A DNA stretch of 64,000 nt from Anisodus tanguticus (taxonomy: Eukaryota > Streptophyta > Magnoliopsida > Solanales > Solanaceae), in assembly GCA_034509755.1 (NCBI GenBank), contig CM067550.1, positions 16,919,001-16,983,000 of the forward strand. The letters run 5' to 3'. Under the pieces are notes generated by a model. It ran no database searches, had not been told where the DNA came from, and saw only the letters and a program-made list of their open reading frames with translations. Position 1 is the first letter of the stretch. Each line of letters starts with the position of its first letter. A program made the position numbers and the translations under genes. Below are positions 1-10,760 of this stretch, in pieces.

Positions 1-875
1 AGATTCCTTCAATTTGATGTAAAATGCCAATTCACACACCTTCAAGGGTTAGGACCTGCAAGGAGTTCACCAAAGCTCTCCCTGTCCAATTTCATGCATG
101 ATTTAGATGACATCCCATAAGCTTCATACTGGTCCTCTGTTTTCCAACATGCAGTTTCCATTTCATTGTTTTCAACATGTTGGTGCATTCTTATTGCTTA
201 TATTATCCCGTGCAGGACAAAAGTTAATCTTCTGTAGGTAGTTAGCAACAATCGATAAAGTAAAAAACTAATACCTACAACTACTATTTTATTATCTTCT
301 TAGTTAATTTGGTCCTTTGAAATAAGGAATATACCTCTCTTTTTCTCATATGTGAAGACCCCCCTATAGAAACTAGCTTTGATGTCAGCAAGATAACATT
401 GGTATACTACATTTGGTAAGCATGTGTAAATGATCTTGACCAAGAACTTGACAAGACTCAGTAGGCTCTGCATTGGGTTACTAAATGAATTTCAGAAGTA
501 CTGAGAGTTTAGGTTTAACATAGTCATCTCAGGCTTGTGGGCTTTGATGGGTTGGTAGATACAGATTGATATAGAAGAACTAGACCAGTAATAAAAGACC
601 CTGAAGAAAGGAGATCTACATAGTATTTTCTAAAGGATTAATACACACTTGTGGCTTGAGTAGCTGGAAACCTTATCTGACTGAAGCCAAGAGTTCAGAA
701 GCTTTTATGAGCAATAACTGCTTGTGTATATTTCCGTTCTAGAATGAAGAGAATTCAATCAAAATTTTACCAAGACCACGCTGATATGTGCCATTGATTA
801 TGAATTTTATGTATTTCGGCATTTCATAACTGCGTCCCTCTTTGTTATCAATATTTTTTCTTATGCCTTTTTTAG
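1..875 (+). other. intron of the pantothenate kinase gene (5' part of gene outside window)
   Basis: No exon is recognisable here. The conserved block expected just before the exon at 876 (the kinase segment ending in an SGVSMIKV-like motif) is absent in all three + frames, so the stretch is read as intron. It ends with a pyrimidine-rich tract and AG at 874-875. Nothing else was recognised. Confidence 0.6.
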
Positions 876-3800
876 GTAGATGGAGAGGGAAAATTTCAGA
901 GAGTTAGTGGAACTAGCGTTGGTGGTGGCACTTTCTTGGGCCTAGGAAAACTTTTGACTAAATGCAAAAGGTTATTTTCATTTCTGTTTTATGAATTTCA
1001 ATATAGTCAATTGGTTTCTCTTTCTGCAGAATTTTCTTATATGTTTGTATTACAGTTTTGATGAGTTACTGGAATTGAGTCATCAGGGAAACAACAGAAT
1101 GATAGACATGCTCGTTGGAGATATTTATGGGGGAATGGACTATACAAAGGTATAAACTTATTGTGTAATTTATCTTCTCCCCTGTTGATTTTCTTTATGC
1201 TTTTTTTTACACCCGTTCCTTCTTTTCATTTGGATAAGTTACAGTTTACACTATTCAAAGGATCATGAATGTATAAAAGTCTAGATGTGTAATGGAAGGG
1301 ATATGTGGAGTAAAATAAGGAATTGGTCCCCAAACTTTAGTCCAAGTCGAGCAATTGTGTTCCTAACTTACAGTTTGTTTCCATCACATCCTCACTCCAC
1401 TATGTTTTGTCTGTAAAGGTTCTTTATCAAGCTAGGTGGAAGTAAATTCATTTTTTATCATACACGAAAAGGGGATGACACTAGTAAAGAGTGAACTCTG
1501 CTCGTGCCTTCTCATGGCTTGAAGTGTGAAGAACAAAGAAAAGATAAGTCGGGTCCACCACCCACTTCTCTAAATGTTCTTATTAATTTCCGTGTCGATA
1601 GTAGGACCCAGAAAGAAATGTTCCCAGTCATGATATTTGCTTCGGAACGGTGCTTCAACCAATTCCAGGCCCAAATCGAGAGCAATTCTCTAGTATTACT
1701 TGAGATATGCACCGACCACTTAAAGGTGGGAATTCGGAGAAGAGCCACTAAAATTAAGGGGAAAGGGTCTAAAGTACCCCTCTACTCTGCGGAATATCTT
1801 AATTTTATCCACTATACACCTTGAGGCCATTCGTACCCTTTCTTTAGCAAATTGTTTCAGTTGTCAGTTTTTCTTATGAACTCCACTACGAACAGTTGCT
1901 TATTGTAGCAACATTTCTGCTGTTGGGTATTGACCAAGTAATAGAAATCTATCATAAGAGGTATTGATTAATTTTGCAAATCTAGTTCCCATATGTTCAG
2001 TTGTTCTAAATGCTCTATTCACATACCAAAAGCTTCATATTCAGGCTGATTAAGAATTTAATGACTCATGACAGATCGGCCTTGCATCAACAGCCATTGC
2101 CTCTAGCTTCGGTAAGGCGATCTCTGAAAACAAAGAGCTCGAAGACTACAAACCAGAAGACATTGCCCGGTCCCTCTTAAGGATGATCTCAAATAACATC
2201 GGACAGGTAACTATGTGGGTCATGAAGTTTCTCTCAGCAGTATCTGTACATCACAATTTAGTTGTTTCCTTCTGAAAAGACCAACATTCCACTTCTCTCT
2301 ATATTAAGAATAATACTAGCATTCAGCGGAGCAAAAAACGCTAGGTGATTTCTTCCCATCTACCTAAGCCTTGGTGGGCGGAAACACAGAGTTACCCGGT
2401 ACCTGTGATGGTGGAAGCTAGCAGGTACCCAATAGGATAGTCGAGGTGTACACAAGCTAGTCGGGACACCACCGCCATAAAAAGAATAATACTGGTATTC
2501 TCCAGTTAAATGGAAACACCCTTGTCCTACATGATCTGTTCCACTGGAAACATTTTTAATTCATAGGATCAACAGACGGATTTTGTACTGTTTCGATTAG
2601 ATATGTTTTGCATGCTGTTCTCCTCTCTCAAAAAGATACAAAGAAGGAATTGAAATAGAATTATGGAGAAGAGCAGATAGATAATGCATCCATTACTTAT
2701 TGGGTACCCTGTATTGCACATTCTCACTTCACGATGACAGCAACTGTTTGTGTTCTTGGACATTTTGATTATAACATGTCATAACGTGTCAAAATGGAAT
2801 TAAAGTATTGGAAGATACTAAAATCTAATGACTTCTTTATTTGTCGTTAGCCTTTTCCTTGCTAGAAACTCTCCGGTGGTACTACAGACATGCATATGCT
2901 ACTTTGGTTCCTTAATGATGTTATACTTCTTATTTAAATTTTATAATGCTCTCATCTTCCATGAAAACATTTCATTATAGTGGTCTTCGTTAAAAGATTT
3001 TTTTTATGTAAGTTCTACTAAGTTGGTCTAAGGTTTAGTGTGTTAGTTATCTTGTTCTGAAGAGATGCTTCGACTGAATTAGACTAGCAGACATGAACAC
3101 CTGAATAAGTTGAGAAGTACGAGTTTGCAACCAGCAGTCATAGAACAGAAGAAATATACTGAATTAGACTGGCAGACATGAACACCTAAATAAGTTGAGA
3201 AGTATGAGTTTGCAACCAGCAGTCATAGAACGGAAGAAATGTACTGATTTAGACTGGCAGACATAAACACCTGAATAAGGTGAGAAGTACGAGTTTGCAA
3301 CCAGCAGCCATTGTTTTGCTATAATTTAGTTGTTAAACTGTAAAGAATTCATTTTTTCTGTTCTTGCTGACATTTTTCTTTGCTTTTCTAGATTGCATAC
3401 TTGAATGCTCTTCGTTTTGGGCTCAAGCGCATCATTTTAGGAGGATACTTCATCCATGACCATGCTTATACAATGGACACAATTGCTGTTGCAGTTGATT
3501 TCTGGTAATTGCTATATCCACTTACAGCCAGATAATTGGTATTATCTTACTACCAAGATACCAACCCTGAGCAAATAAAGTCTTTTGAATTATAATCCTT
3601 AGTTGACATAATTATGTTGGTGGGAAGTAGCAGGTACCGGGTGCAATAGTCAGGGGTGCAATAGTCGGGGGTGCACACAAGCTGACATGGACACCGTCAT
3701 TATAAAAAAAATATCGTTGGAATTACATTAGTTTCTTATTGGTGCATTGTTTGGTGTGTACTTTCTAGGATAAATTAATCGGTTGGCATACTATTTTAAC

Positions 3801-4179
3801 ATAAGGGATAAATAGTGCTTACTAGCTGCTGCTGCTAAAACGTGGCTTCACAATTTTCACTTTAACTCCTGCTAGGTAATCTCTCATGATTTCAAGTTAA
3901 TAGAAATGCACTACGTGCAGGTCGAAGGGTGAGGCAAAAGCAATGTTCTTGCGGCATGAGGGGTTCCTTGGAGCCCTAGGAGCTTTCATGAACTACAAAG
4001 ATGAAAATGCCGATTCGATGCCCCTTCAGTTAGTTGCCAAGAGTTCAAGTTGCATAGTAGATAGGATTCATAACTCTACGCGCGTGGACGAAAATGAAAC
4101 TGGTGCCGTAGATTGTAGATTGCGAGTTAGTAGCTCATTTAAAATTTATGATGAGGTCAAAAGGTGTTTACCTATATAA
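876..4179 (+). CDS. PANK1: pantothenate kinase, type II (PANK1-like), 3' five exons
   Basis: The enzyme phosphorylates pantothenate with ATP, the first and regulated step of coenzyme A synthesis. Exons that keep frame with GT-AG borders are 876-970, 1056-1149, 2075-2206, 3392-3504 and 3921-4179. Together they make 230 residues plus a stop. Seen in order are SGTSVGGGTFLGLGKLL (the glycine-rich ATP-site segment of the fumble family), DMLVGDIYGGMDY, IASSFGKAISENKE, ISNNIGQIAYLNALRFG, FGGYFIHDHAYTMDTI and FLRHEGFLGALGAF. The family match is very strong. The protein stops about 60 residues after FLGALGAF, so there is no C-terminal DUF89 domain; this fits plant PANK1 rather than the long PANK2. The last 45 residues (from about AKSSS) look unlike the usual tail and could be divergent or an alternative terminal exon. 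The N-terminal half lies beyond the left edge. Confidence 0.9.
1150..2074 (+). other. PANK intron, 925 bp
   Basis: Intron between the DYTK and IGLAS codons. The middle (about 1315-1830) contains an open frame without recognisable domains. Text such as a 'gggtctaaagtacccc' tract hints at an old repeat, but no terminal repeats or target duplication were found. Confidence 0.6.
2325..2481 (+). repeat. Solanaceae-type SINE inside a PANK intron
   Basis: About 157 bp containing the phrases 'gttacccggtacctg', 'gtagcaggtacc'-like and 'cacaagct..cgggacacca', followed by an A-rich end. I recognise this as a common Solanaceae SINE body. It is flanked by near-identical 19-bp direct repeats at 2306-2324 and 2482-2500 (17 of 19 matching), as expected for target-primed SINE insertion. 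The element is in the gene's sense orientation. The subfamily name is not assigned. Confidence 0.7.
2501..3073 (+). other. PANK intron 3 remainder
   Basis: AT-rich intron sequence between the SINE and the 85-bp tandem repeat. No feature was recognised. Confidence 0.5.
3074..3310 (+). repeat. 85-bp tandem repeat, 2.8 copies
   Basis: Three head-to-tail copies start at 3074, 3159 and 3244, each beginning 'ctgaattagact' or 'ctgatttagact' and running through 'gagtttgcaaccagcag'. The period is exactly 85 bp and copies differ at only a few bases. The third copy is cut off near 3310, 80 bp before the splice acceptor of the next PANK exon. Confidence 0.9.
3614..3711 (+). repeat. 5'-truncated SINE, second copy in PANK
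   Basis: Matches the 3' half of the SINE at 2325-2481: 'gtagcaggtacc', a duplicated 'gtgcaatagtc.gggg' block, 'cacacaagctgacatggacacc', then an A run. It lies in the last intron of PANK in the sense direction. The small internal duplication is specific to this copy. Confidence 0.6.
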
Positions 4180-4524
4180 TAACTATATGTACAAAAAAGA
4201 AGCTGTTGTTTCTGGTCCTAGTCAAGTGGTGGTTAAGAGTGTGAAAATGTGAAAGGGAACAAATTTCAGATTTTATATATGTGCATATATATATGTATTT
4301 GTGCTTCGATAGGGAATGAAGTTTGATATCCTACCATTGTAAAATCTTGACACGTGGAGAAATGAGAAATGTTATTTACAATAGTTTAGCAGCTTTGTTT
4401 CATATCATCGTTTCTTCACAGTTCTAACAGATATTCTTCATGAATCTTGTATGCCCTTATTTCGCCGGTTATCCCTTTACGGAATAACTATATAGCAGCT
4501 AACTCTCTTTTTATTTCTCTTGTA
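4180..4524 (+). other. PANK 3' flank / probable 3' UTR
   Basis: AT-rich sequence directly after the PANK stop codon. It probably includes the 3' UTR and poly(A) region, but no single signal stands out. Confidence 0.4.
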
Positions 4525-4590
4525 CTCCCTCTGTGCCACAGTGGTAGTCACGTTTCGCTTCTCGGTCGTTAAATTATATAAATTTTGAGG
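4525..4590 (+). repeat. Stowaway-like MITE end, truncated
   Basis: Starts TA|CTCCCTCTGTGCCA and continues 'cgcttctcgg.cgttaaattatataaattttga'. This is the usual left end of Solanaceae Stowaway (Tc1/mariner) MITEs. The matching right terminus was not found, so only a fragment is present, abutting the foldback element. Confidence 0.5.
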
Positions 4591-5085
4591 GAAAATATCT
4601 AAAATACATCCTGATTTTTGTCCGAATTTGTTGTAACACATCTAACGTTTACGGTGGTCCTATTATACCTGAATATATTTTAAAAATATTTCTTTGACAT
4701 TTATCTGAAAAAATCGAACCAAAGTCCAACGCAACACAATTCAAGACTCGATTATGAAAGAATATAGTGATTCCCAAGATCAAATTTCAAGATAATCAAA
4801 TGCTTTCTCCATTAAAAAAAAGTGTAGGAGAGAATCTAATTTTTTATTTTGTTCGAAGAGCGAAATGACCGGACTCCTTTATTTTTGGGCTTTTTGTTTA
4901 GCACGTGTTTGAATTGTTATCAAGCTCACCAGATAAATGCTAAAGAAATTCCTTAAAAATAAATTCAGGAGGTAATACGACCCTCGTAAAGGTTAGGTGT
5001 GTTACGGCAAATCCGAGCAAAGGTTGAAGTATATTTTAGACATTTTTTGACGAACATTTTAAGATGTATTTTAGGACTCGGACAT
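4590..5085. mobile_element. foldback MITE with long terminal inverted repeats
   Basis: The left arm (about 4590-4710) and right arm (about 4930-5085) are imperfect reverse complements over 120 bp or more. Matching words are 'ctaaaatacatc', 'cgaatttgttgtaacacatctaacgtttacg' against the complement of 'cgtaaaggttaggtgtgttacggcaaatccg', and 'catttatctg'. The 220-bp centre has no ORF. Long arms without coding capacity fit a Mutator-type or foldback MITE. No clean target duplication was found, so the class is open. Confidence 0.7.
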
Positions 5086-5533
5086 GAAACCTCTAATTAA
5101 AGATGAATGAATACTTATCACTCAATTGTACTACCTATCATTGCGCATCCTGTGTAACCTTAAAGAAAAGGGAAAGCTCATACTATCGTGACGGGAGGTC
5201 GTCTCTCAGCACATTCCTCCTATAGTTCATGATCATACACATACTTAACTGAAAAAGAAGAATTCATTTTTATTACTGATATTCTTCACTTTACTGATGT
5301 TTTAGGTCTTCTTATCCAAGAGCAACCTTATCAATACATAAAAATTAAACTCATAAAAATAATAAGAATGGTGGAAAGTACTTGGCCTAAAAGAATGATT
5401 TTTTGCTACTGAGCCCAAGTTTGACATGGACTTTTGACCGGTCAGAGATTGGGTGTTATCTGTTAGAATATTTCAGAAAACTGTAAACAATATGTCATTG
5501 TGGACCAGGTTCAATTGAATCTCTTATGGATTA
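5086..5533. other. gene-free stretch
   Basis: No ORF, repeat end or known element was recognised between the foldback MITE and the first LTR copy. Confidence 0.5.
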
Positions 5534-6459
5534 TTATTGGAATATAATTGCAGGGAAAGGGAACGGAAAGTAAATAACTATTATAATAGTAAAAAAGGAT
5601 AAACTAAATATTACAATAAACTGGAAATCAAGAACTTAACAAACTGCTTGTGTGATTTGCCGAGTCGAGTGATGAAATTCTGTCTTTAAGACAAGATTGC
5701 CCTGTATATCTTCTTTTACGGTGTTGGGCAATAGTCTCCCAAGATACAACAACAACTTAACAAATGAGCAAAGGAAACTCAAGTGTTACTCTTGAAGAAC
5801 TTTGAGTATAGTAACTTTGCTAGATAGGAAAAAAATGAATTCATTAAATCTGGAGTATTTTTTAAGTATTGAGTGTAGTCTCTTCAATTGAGCCAAATGC
5901 CTCAATTTATAGTGTAAGGAGAAGACCCCTCAACTAGCCAACTAATGGGCCTTTAATAGCCATGTAATGACACTTGATTGATGGGTTACATTCAGCCAAA
6001 TAATGGCTGAATTCATGTGCCAAGTAATGGAGAATCAATGCTCCAAAACCAGCCCAAAGGTCAGAACTTTTCAACTTCCCGTCGCAGCATTTTGCCTCCG
6101 AAGCACCGCGACTCTGTGAATTAGAACCGCGGCGCTGCCTGGGAGGTGCCGCGGCGCTCCGGCGCCGCGGCCCTTCACGGCTTTGCGGCGTTTTCTAACT
6201 CGTTTCATCTTACACTTCGTACACTTCTTGCTTCTTTTACCAACGTGGAATACTTTGTTATTTGGCCAATAACCGTCCATCATTCTATGTCACAAACGTA
6301 TTACATACGTACCAATATCTCTTTTACTAATGAAATTTGTGATACTTGGCACTACGTGTGCACGTGTGTGAAAACGACGTGTCCGACGTGCGGGGCCCCA
6401 ATTGTTTGAGTCATAAATAATGGGATATACTTAATTCCACATTTAGTAAATTTCCAACA
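5534..6459 (-). mobile_element. solo-like copia LTR, copy A
   Basis: Read on the - strand it begins TGTTGGAAATTTACTAAATG at 6459, has TATA-like CACTATAAATTGAGGC near 5910, and ends near 5534 after 'ttatttactttccg'. Both ends resemble TE1's LTR: the start motif, the GCCCCGCACGTCG region, TTATTGGCCAAATAACAA, and the 'gtcttaaagacaga' block near the end. It is therefore a diverged member of the TE1 family. It carries a strongly GC-rich CGCCGCGGCGC patch (about 6105-6190). There is no coding capacity; ORFs over the patch are chance frames. Confidence 0.7.
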
Positions 6460-6572
6460 ATGTCATCCACAACAGGTCTCGTAAATCATTAACGCCACAA
6501 TAGGTTTGTGTCCAAACTTCCAACCTCGCATTAACGCCACAACAGGTCTCGTAAATCATAAATATGTCATCC

Positions 6573-7489
6573 GCAAATGTGGAATTAAGTATATCCCATT
6601 AATTTATAACTCGAACAAATTGGGGCATGCACGTCGGAAAAAGTTATTTCCACACACGTGCACACGTAGTGCCAAGTATCACAAATTTCATTAGTGAAAG
6701 AGATATTGATACGTATGTAATACGTTTGAGACATAGAATTATGGACGGTTATTGGCCAAATAACAATGTATTCCACGTTGGTAAAAGAAGGACGAAATGT
6801 ACGAAGTGTAAGATGAAACAAATCGGAAATCGCCGCGGAGCCGCGAAGGCCCGCGGCGCAGCCCCGTTAGAGCCGAGGCGCCGGAGCGCCGCGACGCTAA
6901 TTGGGTGGCCAGTCACTGGAGCCGCAGCGCTTCGGAGGCAGAATGCTGTGACGGGAAATTGGAAAGTTCTGACCTTTGGGCTGGTTTTAGAGCATTGATT
7001 CTCCAATACTTGACACATGAATTCAACCATTATTTGGCTGAATGTAACCCCTCAATTAAGTGTCATTACATGGCTATTGAAGGCCATTAGTTGGCTAGTT
7101 GAGGGATCTTCTCCTTACACTATAAATTGAGGCATTTGACTCAATTGAAGAACACTACACAACACTTAGAAAAATACTACAGAATTTTCTAACATCTTCT
7201 TCTTCCTCTCTAGCAAGTTTACTACACTCAAAGTTCTTCAAGACTAACACTTGAGTTTCTTTTGCTCAATTGTTAAGTTGTTGTTGTATCTTGGGAGACT
7301 ATTGCCCAAATACGTAAAATGAGATATACGGGACAATCTTGTCTTAAAGACAAAGTGTCATTACTCATCTCAGCAAATCACAAAACAATTTGTTAAGTTC
7401 TTGATTTACAGTTTACTGTAATATTTAGTTTATCCTTTCTTACCATTGTAATAGTTACTTACTTCCCTTTTCCTTCAACAATCCCAACA
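6573..7489 (+). mobile_element. solo-like copia LTR, copy B (inverted relative to A)
   Basis: Near-complete reverse complement of copy A, starting inside the LTR at AAATGTGGAATTAAG (the first dozen bases are lost) and ending CCCAACA at 7489. The 113-bp spacer to copy A holds two copies of 'ttaacgccacaa.aggt'. A and B together form a head-to-head palindrome of about 0.9 kb arms. Confidence 0.7.
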
Positions 7490-7809
7490 GGATCTTGGTG
7501 TGATCACTAAACACTGCTATATAAAGACCAATAAAATTATCTATAAATTAGCTACTTTGAGCCACAACACTGATATAACTATATTTTTTACTCACTTTAA
7601 TACTTTAACTAGTCAAGTTGGAGGTTTTTTGAACACCAATAGATGACAACTACTATCTTTTCGTGTCAAGAAGAGAAATTCAAGATTGCTCAACTTTGAG
7701 CCTCCATAAAGTACCAGTTTCATTGACATTTTTATACATATCTCATCAAAATGACAAGGTCTAGTCCTCTTTCAAATGTAACCTTCTCCCAATGGCAATA
7801 AAAATTTGA

Positions 7810-8435
7810 GTGTAGTCTCTTCAATTGAGCGAAAGGCCTCAATTTATAGTGTAAGGAGAAGACCCCTCAACTAGCCAACTAATGGGCCTTCAATAGCCAC
7901 GTAATGACACTTGATTGAGGGGTTACATTCAGCCAAATAATGGCTGAATTCATGTGTTAAGTAATGGAGAATCAATCCTCCAAAACCAGCCCAAAGGTCA
8001 GAACTTTCCAACTTCCCGTCGCAGCATTCTGCCTCCGAAGCGCCGCGGCTCTGTGAATTAGCGCCGCTGCTCCAGTGACTGGCCAACCAATTAGCGCCGC
8101 GGCGCTGCCTGGGAGGCGCTCCGATGCCGACGGTGTGGCGCCGCGGCCCTTCACGACTCCGCGGCGTTTTCTGACTCGTTTCATTTTACACTTCGTACAC
8201 TTCTTCCTTCGTTTACCAACGTGGAATACTTTGTTATTTGTCCAATAACCGTCCATCATTCTATGTCACAAACGTATTACATACGTACCAATATCTTTTT
8301 CATTAATGAAATTTGCGATACTTGGCACTACGTGTGCACGTGTGTGGAAATGACGTTTTCGACGTGCGGGCCCCCAATTGTTTGAGTCATAAATAATGGG
8401 ATATACTTAATTCCATATTTAGTAAATTTCCAACA
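7810..8435 (-). mobile_element. truncated copia LTR, copy C
   Basis: Duplicate of copy A from its position 5873 onward; the LTR 3' end is missing because the duplication breakpoint lies inside it. Ends TTTCCAACA at 8435 (- strand LTR start). Contains the same GC-rich CGCCGCGG patch near 8040-8170. Confidence 0.7.
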
Positions 8436-8548
8436 ATGTCATCCACAACAGGTCTCGTAAATCATTAACGCCACAACAAGTTTGTGTCCAAACTTCCAAC
8501 CTCGCATTAACGCCACAACAGGTCTCGTAAATCATAACTATGTCATCC

Positions 8549-9420
8549 GCAAATGTGGAATTAAGTATATCCCATTAATTTATGACTCGAACAAATTGGG
8601 GCATGCACATCGGAAAAAGTCGTTTCCACACACGTGTACACGTAGTGCCAAGTATCGCAAATTTCATTAGTGAAAGATATATTGATACGTATGTAATACG
8701 TTTGAGACATAGAATTATGGACGGTTATTGGCCAAATAACAATGTATTCCACGTTGGTAAAAGAAGGAAGAAGTGTACGAAGTGTAAGATGAAACAAATC
8801 GGAAATCGCCGCGGCGCTGCGAAGGGCCGCAGCGCAGCCCCGTCAGAGCCGAGGCGCGGCGCTAATTGGGTGGCCTTCACTGGTTCGAAGGCAGAATGCC
8901 GCGACGGGAAGTTGGAAAGTTCTGACCTTTGGGCTGGTTTTGGAGCATTGATTCTCCATTACTTGGCACATGAATTCAGCCATTATTTGGCTGAATGTAA
9001 CACCTCAATTAAGTGTCATTACATGACGATTGAAGGCCATTAGTTGGCTAGTTGAGGGATCTTCTCCTTATACTATAAATTGAGGCCTTTGGCTCAATTG
9101 AAGAACACTACACAACACTTAGAAAAATACTATAAAATTTTCTAACATCTTCTTGTTCCTCTCTAGCAAGTTTACTACACTCAAAGTTCTTCAACAGTAA
9201 CACTTGAGTTTCTTTTGCTCAATTGTTAAGTTGTTGTTGTATCTTGTGAGACTATTGCCCGACAACGTAAAAGGAGATATACGGTCATACTCGTCTCAGC
9301 AAATCACAAAGCAGTTTGTTAAGTTCTTGATTTACAGTTTATTGTATTAATTAATTTATTCTTTCTTACCATTGTAATAGTTACTTACTTTTCGTTCTCT
9401 ACAATAATTATATCCCAACA
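8549..9420 (+). mobile_element. solo-like copia LTR, copy D
   Basis: Duplicate of copy B, from AAATGTGGAATTAAG to TATCCCAACA at 9420. It is inverted relative to copy C and followed by the same flank as copy B. Compared with B it has lost part of the GC-rich patch. Confidence 0.7.
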
Positions 9421-9740
9421 GGATCTTGGTGTGATCACTAAACACTGCTATATAAAGACCAATAAAATTATCTATAAATTAGCAACTTTGAGCCACAACA
9501 CTGATATAACTATATTTTTTACTCACTTTAATACTTTAACTAGTCAAGTTAGAGGTTTTTTGAACACCGATAGATGACAACTACTATCTTTTCGTGTCAA
9601 GAAGAGAAATTCAAGATTGCTCAACTTTGAGCCTCCATAAAGTACCAGTTTCATTGACATTTTTATACATATCTCATCAAAATGACAAGGTCTAGTCCTC
9701 TTTCAAATGTAACCTTCTCCCAATGGCAATAAAAATTTGA

Positions 9741-10278
9741 CTCGTTTAACCAAAAAAAAATTATAGTTCATAAAATTATTGGAGCTGCCTTTGTTGTTGT
9801 CTGGGCAAGACCAATGCAATTTAAAAAGAAAGCTAAAAGAATAATAAATAACTATAAATGCGAAAGAGTTTGTCGAATTAACTCAACTTCTGTTGCGATA
9901 AACTTTTACGACACTGTGTGTTTATTTCGACTATTGACGGATTCCTTGATTCAGGCTTTCAGTGAACATAAAGTATTTTATTTATTATCTACTAAATTGA
10001 AATTAGTCTTAATTCTTTTCTTAAACTAGATCTTTTTATCGAACTATCTTTTTTTGTCTTTTAACGAACATAAAGCTTGTGTTTACCTGGAAAAGGCCAT
10101 TTTAACTCTAAATTAAATTCTTTTATTTCCACCCAATTTGACATTTGTTCTTTCTTAATTCTAAATTTTCTCAACTAGACTCGATTCTTTGAACACAATG
10201 GCGATTGGCGTAGAAGAGATATGGGCTCATTCAATAAATAAATTTTGAATTTCTTTGCACATACAACTAAAAAGGCAA
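9741..10278. other. gene-free stretch
   Basis: A/T-rich sequence. A 71-codon open frame at 9814-10029 has no recognisable domain and no support. It lies downstream of the SRO gene's 3' end. Confidence 0.5.
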
Positions 10279-10437
10279 AAAACAACAACAACAACATACC
10301 CAGTGAAATCCCACAACGTGAGGTCTGGGGAGGGTTGAATGTACGCAGACCTTACCTCTACCTTGGTAGGTAGAACGACTGTTTCCGAGAGACCCTCGGC
10401 TCAGGACAAGCAAAGCAAACAACAGTCAGACCGGGTA
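10279..10437 (-). repeat. SINE with (TTG)n tail, Solanaceae type
   Basis: On the - strand it reads '...gtctctcggaaacag', 'ggtaaggtctgcgtaca', 'ccctccccagacctcac', then 'gggtatg' and a (TTG)n tail, seen on + as (caa)n at 10279-10295. This is the widespread Solanaceae TS/SolS-type SINE 3' region. It lies just beyond the SRO stop codon. Confidence 0.75.
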
Positions 10438-10760
10438 AAAAATTTAAAGCAGTAAGCAGTAAGAAAATGCTAATAATAAAGCGAATACGCCATGATATCG
10501 CATCCTGAAAGAGAAGCAGTAACTAACGCATATAAATGTGATAAATCAAGTAAATTAAAGAACGCATAGCAGAAGAAATAAAACTAGAGAATACTATAAA
10601 GAAATACTACACCTATTCGTATGATATGCTAAGCATGCCTACAATAATAACACCACAACTATCAGTTTGTAAGTGTAAGTAGGATTAAAAAAAAGGCAAA
10701 AAAAGAAAAGGACAGAAAATCATTTAATAATAATTTGTAGCAACGAAATATAACATATGT
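10438..10760. other. gene-free stretch, SRO 3' flank
   Basis: AT-rich; probably contains the SRO 3' UTR on the - strand. No distinct signal was seen. Confidence 0.4.

Larger units (their letters stand above)
5873..9740. repeat. tandem duplication of a ~1.93 kb unit holding inverted LTR pairs
   Basis: Unit 1 is 5873-7809 and unit 2 is 7810-9740. They match along nearly their whole length, including 320 bp of non-LTR sequence (7490-7809 and 9421-9740). The junction at 7806-7809 joins the downstream flank ('aaaaatttga') to the inside of LTR copy A ('ttgagtgtagtc'). The two parent breakpoints share the microhomology 'ttga'. Copy C is consequently a truncated version of copy A. This is a segmental duplication of already inserted LTRs, not two transposition events. 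Confidence 0.85.

Noticed and set aside
1504..1824. 106-codon ORF in the PANK intron
   Set aside because: It lies wholly between well defined PANK exons, has no recognisable domain, and probably belongs to an old repeat.
3074..3310. Regular repeats that might suggest a CRISPR array
   Set aside because: The 85-bp units are contiguous without unique spacers and lie in a plant intron.
6071..9043. ORFs of 61-153 codons over the GC-rich LTR patches (6071-6283, 6627-6998, 6749-7030, 7972-8259, 8582-9043)
   Set aside because: They lie inside LTR copies A-D and owe their openness to CpG-rich composition; the frames do not agree between the duplicated copies and no domain is visible.
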